This document shows positions 59,545 to 64,000 of a stretch of DNA of 64,000 nt, in pieces. Under the pieces are notes generated by a model. It did no database searches, was not told where the DNA came from, and saw nothing but the letters and a program-made list of their open reading frames with translations. The stretch comes from Shewanella sp. Isolate11 (GTDB taxonomy: Bacteria; Pseudomonadota; Gammaproteobacteria; Enterobacterales; Shewanellaceae): NCBI RefSeq assembly GCF_022398315.1, contig NZ_JAKEVF010000002.1:657279-721278 (forward strand). The letters are read 5' to 3'. Positions within the stretch are counted from its first letter, which is position 1. Each line of letters opens with the position of its first letter. The position numbers and the translations under genes are program-made.

Positions 59545-60381
59545 TTGAATACTGTGACAACTAAAAACCCTATCAATGCAGCGTTGCTCTTAGCAACCTT
59601 TGAATTGAAAAAGATACTCTTCAGCAGACGTGGTATTGTAGCCCTAGCTGCTTTCTCTCTTGTTTGGTTTGTTTTGCTTTGGTATCCCATCAGACAAGCA
59701 TCATTTTACTTATTCTCTCCAGATTTAAAGCATTTACTGACAGGCATGTTTGGTGAAGACTCCGTAAAAGAGCTTTTCTCTTGGAAAGTGGCTGAAATGG
59801 CGATTATGTGGGTTGCTGCTCTGTACTTGTTCCCACTATTCAGCTTGTTTGTCTGCGCCGATCAGTTTGCCTCAGACAAAACCAGAGGAACTTTTCGCTT
59901 CCTTACTCTGCGTACCAGTCGAGACACATTATTCTTTGGGCGCGTCACTGGTTACTTGTTAATTCAAGCCTTGCTACTGGGCTTTACATTGTTAGCGACA
60001 CTGTTACTGGTGGGCTATCGTGACACCAGTTTAATATGGGTCGCCTTGGCATCGAGTACATTTATCTTTATCAATATCATGATAGTGATTTTGCCCTTTA
60101 CAGCATTAATGGCCTTGTTATCGCTTCATGCTAATTCGGCTCGTCAAGCGACAATATATGCCACATTATTTTTAGTGGGCACATCGATTATTAATGGTTT
60201 GATTTCACACTACTTGCCAGCAATTGGCGAAACACTAAATTGGCTAATTCCTGGCGCACAGCTATCAATCATGATTAATAGCCACGGCTTTAACAATCTA
60301 GGGATTACAGTTGTCCCCCTAGTGCAAGCCGCCATATTGCTGCTTTTAGGTCGAACCTATATGGCGAGGATTGCACTATGA
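59545..60381 (+). CDS. ABC-2 type exporter permease
   Basis: Membrane protein of 278 residues with six predicted helices (for example 30-48, 88-108, 120-142, 155-180, 190-212 and 255-276). The CADQFASDKTRGTFRFLTLR segment is typical of ABC-2 permeases of the NosY/YadH kind. The start is TTG at 59545 with AAAGGG upstream. It overlaps the ATPase gene by 4 bp, so they form one exporter. The substrate is unknown. Confidence 0.85.
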   Translation: MNTVTTKNPINAALLLATFELKKILFSRRGIVALAAFSLVWFVLLWYPIRQASFYLFSPDLKHLLTGMFGEDSVKELFSWKVAEMAIMWVAALYLFPLFSLFVCADQFASDKTRGTFRFLTLRTSRDTLFFGRVTGYLLIQALLLGFTLLATLLLVGYRDTSLIWVALASSTFIFINIMIVILPFTALMALLSLHANSARQATIYATLFLVGTSIINGLISHYLPAIGETLNWLIPGAQLSIMINSHGFNNLGITVVPLVQAAILLLLGRTYMARIAL

Positions 60382-61280
60382 AAATGATCTGCTGCCAAAA
60401 TGTCAGTAAATTATATGGCAACAAACGAGCATTAAATGATGTTAGTTTCGACATCGATGCAGGACAAGCCATCGCCTTAGTCGGCCCCAATGGGGCGGGT
60501 AAAACCACCCTATTCTCACTTTTATGTGGTTATATTAGCCCTTCCCAGGGCGAGATTAATATTATGGGTCATAAGCCCGGTGACAGTGCCTTGTTAGGCA
60601 ATGTCGCCGCCTTACCTCAGGATGCCAGACTCGATCCTAATTTGACCGTGTTAACACAATTAAGTTTTTTTGCACAATTACAGGGATTTAATAAATCATC
60701 GGCAAAGCAGGAAGCACTGCGAGTATTAAACTTAGTCAACTTGCTTGATGTAGCCGAGCAGAAACCACTGGCGCTCAGCCACGGTATGGGAAAACGAATA
60801 GCCATTGCCCAAGCGCTGATAGGCTCTCCTCAATTAGTGTTATTAGATGAGCCAACAGCAGGCCTCGATCCTGTCAATGCCAAAGCCATAAGAGAATTAA
60901 TACGCAGCCAATCGAGCCAAACCACATTTATTATCAGCTCGCATAATCTCGATGAGCTAGAAAAGCTGTGCGACAAGGTGTTATATCTCGACTTAGGCGT
61001 GCTAAATCAATCGGTGTCGATAAAAGACAATCAGGCTGAAGATTATCTCACCTTAGCGATGCAGCAATGTGATAGCGAACGACTCATAGCCATCCTTTCT
61101 ACTTGGCCACAGGTTAAATCGGTTAAGAGCAATCAGTATCATGAATTCGTGCTTCATTATGAGGTACTACAAGGATTTCAGATTGAGCAGCAGCTACTCA
61201 ATCTGTTTAGTGAACAAGGTTGGTCATACAAAACTATCCAGCGTGGTAGAACCCTTGAGGATAAGCTGTTTTCAAACTAA
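60378..61280 (+). CDS. ABC exporter ATPase
   Basis: ATPase of 300 residues with Walker A GPNGAGKTT near residue 36. Its signature is LSHGMGKRIAIAQAL, where SHGM replaces the usual SGGQ as in many ABC-2 ATPases. Walker B is LVLLDEPTAGLDP and ISSHNLDELEKLCD holds the switch histidine. A C-terminal extension of about 90 residues may regulate it. It partners the preceding permease and is followed by a terminator. Confidence 0.93.
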   Translation: MKMICCQNVSKLYGNKRALNDVSFDIDAGQAIALVGPNGAGKTTLFSLLCGYISPSQGEINIMGHKPGDSALLGNVAALPQDARLDPNLTVLTQLSFFAQLQGFNKSSAKQEALRVLNLVNLLDVAEQKPLALSHGMGKRIAIAQALIGSPQLVLLDEPTAGLDPVNAKAIRELIRSQSSQTTFIISSHNLDELEKLCDKVLYLDLGVLNQSVSIKDNQAEDYLTLAMQQCDSERLIAILSTWPQVKSVKSNQYHEFVLHYEVLQGFQIEQQLLNLFSEQGWSYKTIQRGRTLEDKLFSN

Positions 61281-61318
61281 GGCTGAGCAGCGTTAAGCTC
61301 ACTAGAGTAACTAAACCA

Positions 61319-61346
61319 TAAAGCCAGCATCATGCTGGCTTTATTA
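61319..61346 (+). terminator. terminator of the ABC exporter genes
   Basis: TAAAGCCAGCA and TGCTGGCTTTA are perfect complements around TCA and are followed by TTATT. Confidence 0.85.
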
Positions 61347-61496
61347 TAGCTATGACTTGCCTATCAAATTGAGAGTAAAAATCAGCAGTTAATAAGTAGA
61401 TATTGAGCAACGTAAATGGACGATATTGCGAGAAGATGCGAAGACAAAGCTGGTTCATAAAGCCGGATAATCTGGCTAGGTACATGAATTACCCAT

Positions 61497-61527
61497 AAAA
61501 AAAGAGCCGCGATTAATCGCAGCTCTT
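61497..61527 (-). terminator. terminator of the cold-shock gene
   Basis: On the minus strand AAGAGCTGCG and CGCGGCTCTT (one G-T pair) enclose a short loop and are followed by TTTTTTTATG. Confidence 0.9.
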
Positions 61528-61564
61528 AGAATTCTTTTTAGTAGCTATATGCTACTAGGTCAGC

Positions 61565-61771
61565 TTAAAGAACAGTTACGTTCTCAGCTTGTGGACCTTT
61601 TTGACCTTGAGTCACAGTGAACTGCACTTTCTGACCTTCGTCAAGAGTTTTGAAACCGTCAGAGTTGATCGCACGGAAGTGTACGAAAACGTCTGGGCCA
61701 GACTCTTGCTCGATAAAACCAAAACCTTTGTCAGAGTTGAACCACTTAACAACGCCAGTAACTTGAGACAT
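61565..61771 (-). CDS. cold-shock protein (CspA family)
   Basis: Single-domain RNA/DNA chaperone of 68 residues. RNP1 KGFGFI is at 15-20 and RNP2 VFVHF at 28-32, on the OB-fold expected for CspA relatives. [16 protein letters not shown] is the normal N-terminus. Its message has a leader of about 130 nt from a good sigma-70 promoter, as is usual for cold-induced csp genes. Which paralogue it is cannot be told from sequence alone. Confidence 0.96.
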   Translation of the reverse strand: MSQVTGVVKWFNSDKGFGFIEQESGPDVFVHFRAINSDGFKTLDEGQKVQFTVTQGQKGPQAENVTVL

Positions 61772-62074
61772 GATATAAATCCTGTAACTAAATAAATTAA
61801 AGCCATAAACGGCAGTAGAGCTGGAAAATGCCGGTATTACTTATGTTAACAGGACGAACTGGTCGTATTGAACACATAAAGTTAAGCCCAACCTTCAAGC
61901 TCCAATCACTATAAATGATTCTAGCAGTATGTCAACAACCTTAAACCATCCAAAATCTGATTTTTTACTTAAATTTCTGTCAGTTGTTACAAATTAATGA
62001 CTGAAAATTTAAACCGCATGTTGAACAGTTTTTTGGGGGCAAAAAAATAGATAACTTAAACAATGATTAACACG
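61772..62074 (-). other. 5' leader and promoter region of the cold-shock gene
   Basis: No other gene is visible in this 303-bp gap. The leader runs from about 61901 to 61772. Beyond the promoter, a TTTTTTG/CAAAAAA repeat around GGGG (about 62031-62049) lies near the end of rlmA and may be its weak terminator. Confidence 0.5.
61908..61935 (-). promoter_or_regulatory. sigma-70 promoter of the cold-shock gene
   Basis: TTGACA (61930-61935) and TATAGT (61908-61913) are 16 bp apart on the minus strand. The predicted start is near 61901. Confidence 0.65.
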
Positions 62075-62887
62075 CTAGCTCGCTCGAAAGACTTCTATCT
62101 TGAAATCTAGCTCACAGCTAAACTTTGCCGTCGTCATCGCCTGTTTTTGTTCTGCTGTAAATTTCCAATTATAGGGTGTCATCACTAAAAAATTTGCTAT
62201 ATCGGTGGGGTCTTCTAGCTGCAACAGCTGCTGAACCCGTTCTCCATGTATTAATTCAAAGCCCTCAATCTGGCTAACAATATCAGGATGTGAGCGCGGC
62301 TGTTCATAAATACGTTGTTTCAGCGCAAAGTGATGTTGCGGCCCTGCTGATACGGTGATCAAAATACCTCCAGACTTCACGACTCTATGTAACTCTGCAT
62401 CTTGAGACGGCGCATAGATTCTCAACATGAAATCAAAGCTATTGTCTTCAAATGGCATTTCAAAACTACTTGCGACACAAAAGTCGATCTCTTTATAGCG
62501 TTTCGCCGCATATTTCAGCGCCGACTTGGAGATATCAACCCCGTTTAAACTAAACTCGCCTCTGGTCTGCATCACCCGTTGTAATCGATGTGAGTAATAG
62601 CCCTCACCACAACCGATATCTAAGCCATGTATCGCATCTGGCGCAAACTCTAATGCCAGTTGATTAACTCTATCGCTCATAAATTGGTAATAGCCTTGGT
62701 TCAAAAACTCCCGCCGAGCGAACATCATCTCTTTACTGTCACCAGGATCTTTTGAGCGTTTTTTCTGTACAGGCAATAAGTTAACGTAGCCCTCTTTGGC
62801 GCAATCAAATCTATGATTGTTATCACAACACCAAGTTTGTTGAATTAATTGCAAAGTTTGACTACAAATTGGACAACGATAATTCAT
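62075..62887 (-). CDS. rlmA: 23S rRNA (guanine-745-N1)-methyltransferase RlmA
   Basis: Methyltransferase of 270 residues acting on G745 of 23S rRNA. The N-terminal zinc site is C5, C8, C21 and H25 in the RCPICSQ/CDNNHRFDCAKEGYVNLLP region. The SAM motif LDIGCGEGYYS is near 94-104. It closely follows the E. coli RlmA pattern (VQKKRSKDPGDSKEMM). It is 41 bp after the unknown gene on the same strand, so the two are probably an operon. Confidence 0.94.
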   Translation of the reverse strand: MNYRCPICSQTLQLIQQTWCCDNNHRFDCAKEGYVNLLPVQKKRSKDPGDSKEMMFARREFLNQGYYQFMSDRVNQLALEFAPDAIHGLDIGCGEGYYSHRLQRVMQTRGEFSLNGVDISKSALKYAAKRYKEIDFCVASSFEMPFEDNSFDFMLRIYAPSQDAELHRVVKSGGILITVSAGPQHHFALKQRIYEQPRSHPDIVSQIEGFELIHGERVQQLLQLEDPTDIANFLVMTPYNWKFTAEQKQAMTTAKFSCELDFKIEVFRAS

Positions 62888-62928
62888 TAAATTTTCCGAA
62901 ACTGGGAACTGGAGTAGAAAGGATAATT

Positions 62929-63759
62929 TCAGTCAAGATCATCAATAAACATTTGTTCAACCATCGCATTAAGCTCTGGTGGGGCGAGTAACTGATAGGA
63001 TTCCAACTTGCGCTTGATGCTGTCGAAATCATCGGCGCTATTAGAAGAATATTGCCAGTTAGGTCGTTCTAATAGCTGCTGATATAACCTAATAAGTAAT
63101 TGTTTTCTGCGATGCAATTGCGATTCAATAGTCGAAAGCTCACCGACAATGCCACTGAAGTGATGCACGCTATGATTACCGGCAAACTGATTAAGCTCCC
63201 TACTTACGATTTCAATTTCACTGATATCGAGTAAATAAGCTTCTGGCTTTAACTCGTAATCTAATTTTCTCGCAAGAAGTGCTTTGGCTCTATGCATCTC
63301 GTTTGGCTCACTGAACAAACGTAAATCATTTTCAAGTTCAATCAATTGCCATTTGTTATCAAATCTTGGTGAGAAACTCACCTCTCCCGCCTGCTTAGAA
63401 TCAATTGAAATAAATAAACCTTGGCGTAACAAACCAATACAGATGGAGGGCGAAAATCCTAACGAACCAAATAAACGTACACCTTGACCATGAGTACGGA
63501 TGATCTCATGTTGAACAAATTCTTGTGACTGCTCAACAATAGTAAGCTGTGATTGATTTTCGATCTGCAGAAACGGATGCGTTCGAGCCACCAGCGTCAC
63601 ACTACGGCTATTAGTATCAACCACCACCCATTCGGCAATATGACCGCCTAAAGTTTGCAACAAACTAATATCACTGATCTGATCACGTAAACTCAATTTG
63701 AGTTGTGAACCGTAAGTCAGTTCAATTAATTGCGGCTGGTTAAGTAACGACTCGAACAT
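62929..63759 (-). CDS. conserved protein of unknown function
   Basis: Protein of about 276 residues with no signal peptide or membrane helix. It has a beta-rich N-terminal half and a helical C-terminal part (ESQLHRRKQLLIRLYQQLLE). I recognise no domain or catalytic motif. An upstream in-frame start at 63819 exists, but ATG at 63759 (MFESLLNQPQ) has AAAGGA nine bases before it. It precedes rlmA and diverges from sbcB over 161 bp. Confidence 0.75.
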   Translation of the reverse strand: MFESLLNQPQLIELTYGSQLKLSLRDQISDISLLQTLGGHIAEWVVVDTNSRSVTLVARTHPFLQIENQSQLTIVEQSQEFVQHEIIRTHGQGVRLFGSLGFSPSICIGLLRQGLFISIDSKQAGEVSFSPRFDNKWQLIELENDLRLFSEPNEMHRAKALLARKLDYELKPEAYLLDISEIEIVSRELNQFAGNHSVHHFSGIVGELSTIESQLHRRKQLLIRLYQQLLERPNWQYSSNSADDFDSIKRKLESYQLLAPPELNAMVEQMFIDDLD

Positions 63760-63920
63760 GAAGATTTCCTTTACATTGCACTCCATTGTAGCTGTGTTGT
63801 TCTCCAGCGACCAGTTCATTTACCCTATTTTTCCTTGATTATGATTAATCCCAATTCCAATGGCATCAATGAGTTTGTGAATGCTATGATAAAAGCACTA
63901 TTCATTTTGCCCACTTTTAT

Positions 63921-64000
63921 ATGTCATCTAATAATTTAGCGAGCATTTTCTGGCACGATTATGAAACCTTTGGCGCCAATCCTGCTAAAGATAGGCCTTC
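63921..64000 (+). CDS. sbcB: exodeoxyribonuclease I (start only, cut by window edge)
   Basis: The first 26 codons are present. IFWHDYETFGANPAKDRP matches exonuclease I, where the D and E of DYETFG are the ExoI metal ligands. The rest of the gene lies beyond the window. It degrades single-stranded DNA 3' to 5' in recombination and mismatch repair. Confidence 0.85.
   Translation, partial: MSSNNLASIFWHDYETFGANPAKDRP

Noticed and set aside
60820..60860. The ABC ATPase signature SHGM in place of SGGQ as evidence of a dead pump
   Set aside because: SHGM is common in ABC-2 ATPases and the Walker motifs are intact, so the change is not a loss of function.

Overview
This window is a stretch of chromosome from a gammaproteobacterium, most probably a Shewanella. 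The evidence is the gene content and order: gltA diverging from sdhCDAB-sucABCD, an RND efflux operon after gltA, comEC-msbA-lpxK, lolCDE, mfd-csiV, nagZ-ycfP and speA-speD, plus a Fur that begins MTDGNQALKKAGLKV. Most proteins read as close relatives of known Shewanella, Vibrio or E. coli proteins. I saw no rRNA, tRNA, CRISPR array, prophage or insertion sequence. Species identity is inferred from protein and synteny recognition only.

Layout. 1-2760 (minus): branched-chain amino-acid breakdown genes mmsA (cut by the window edge) and a thiolase, with a LiuR-like palindrome upstream. 3036-4274 (minus): sirtuin cobB and a coupled P-loop kinase-like gene. 4474-5015: fur, preceded by a short leader ORF. 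5152-8803: a methyltransferase, a membrane-tethered glutamate-synthase-like protein and an orphan lipoprotein. 8878-18505 (minus): sdhCDAB and sucABCD, the succinate part of the TCA cycle, diverging from gltA (18918-20204). 20576-27956: an RND efflux operon (adaptor plus two permeases) behind a very good sigma-54 promoter. It is followed by a metallo-beta-lactamase-fold protein and a VpsR-like sigma-54 activator. 30576-36817 (minus): envelope genes comEC, msbA, lpxK, a Trm112-like protein and a kinase-like protein. 36849-42882: a DUF2062 protein, a CHASE-GGDEF diguanylate cyclase, lolCDE and a PilZ-like protein. 42961-49821: mfd, csiV, acylphosphatase, a candidate small RNA, ycfP and nagZ. 50174-54352: L-serine deaminase, cysB, an unknown membrane-anchored protein and pdxH. 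54496-57450 (minus): polyamine synthesis, with a eukaryotic-type S-adenosylmethionine decarboxylase and arginine decarboxylase. 57874-64000: cvfB, yceH, an ABC-2 exporter, a cold-shock protein, rlmA, an unknown gene and the start of sbcB.

Function. Valine/leucine breakdown feeds acyl-CoA into the TCA cycle encoded next door. A second theme is envelope maintenance: lipid A, lipoprotein export, peptidoglycan recycling and CsiV. A third is cyclic-di-GMP signalling, with a diguanylate cyclase, a PilZ-like protein and a VpsR-like regulator.

The window is mainly housekeeping, and I do not see a clearly new multi-gene system. The most interesting leads are a candidate ~80-nt small RNA upstream of the acylphosphatase gene, the sigma-54 promoter of the efflux operon with a sigma-54 activator gene just downstream of that operon, the eukaryotic-type SpeD, and the leader ORF of fur. 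Motif matches were made by eye and no database search was run.
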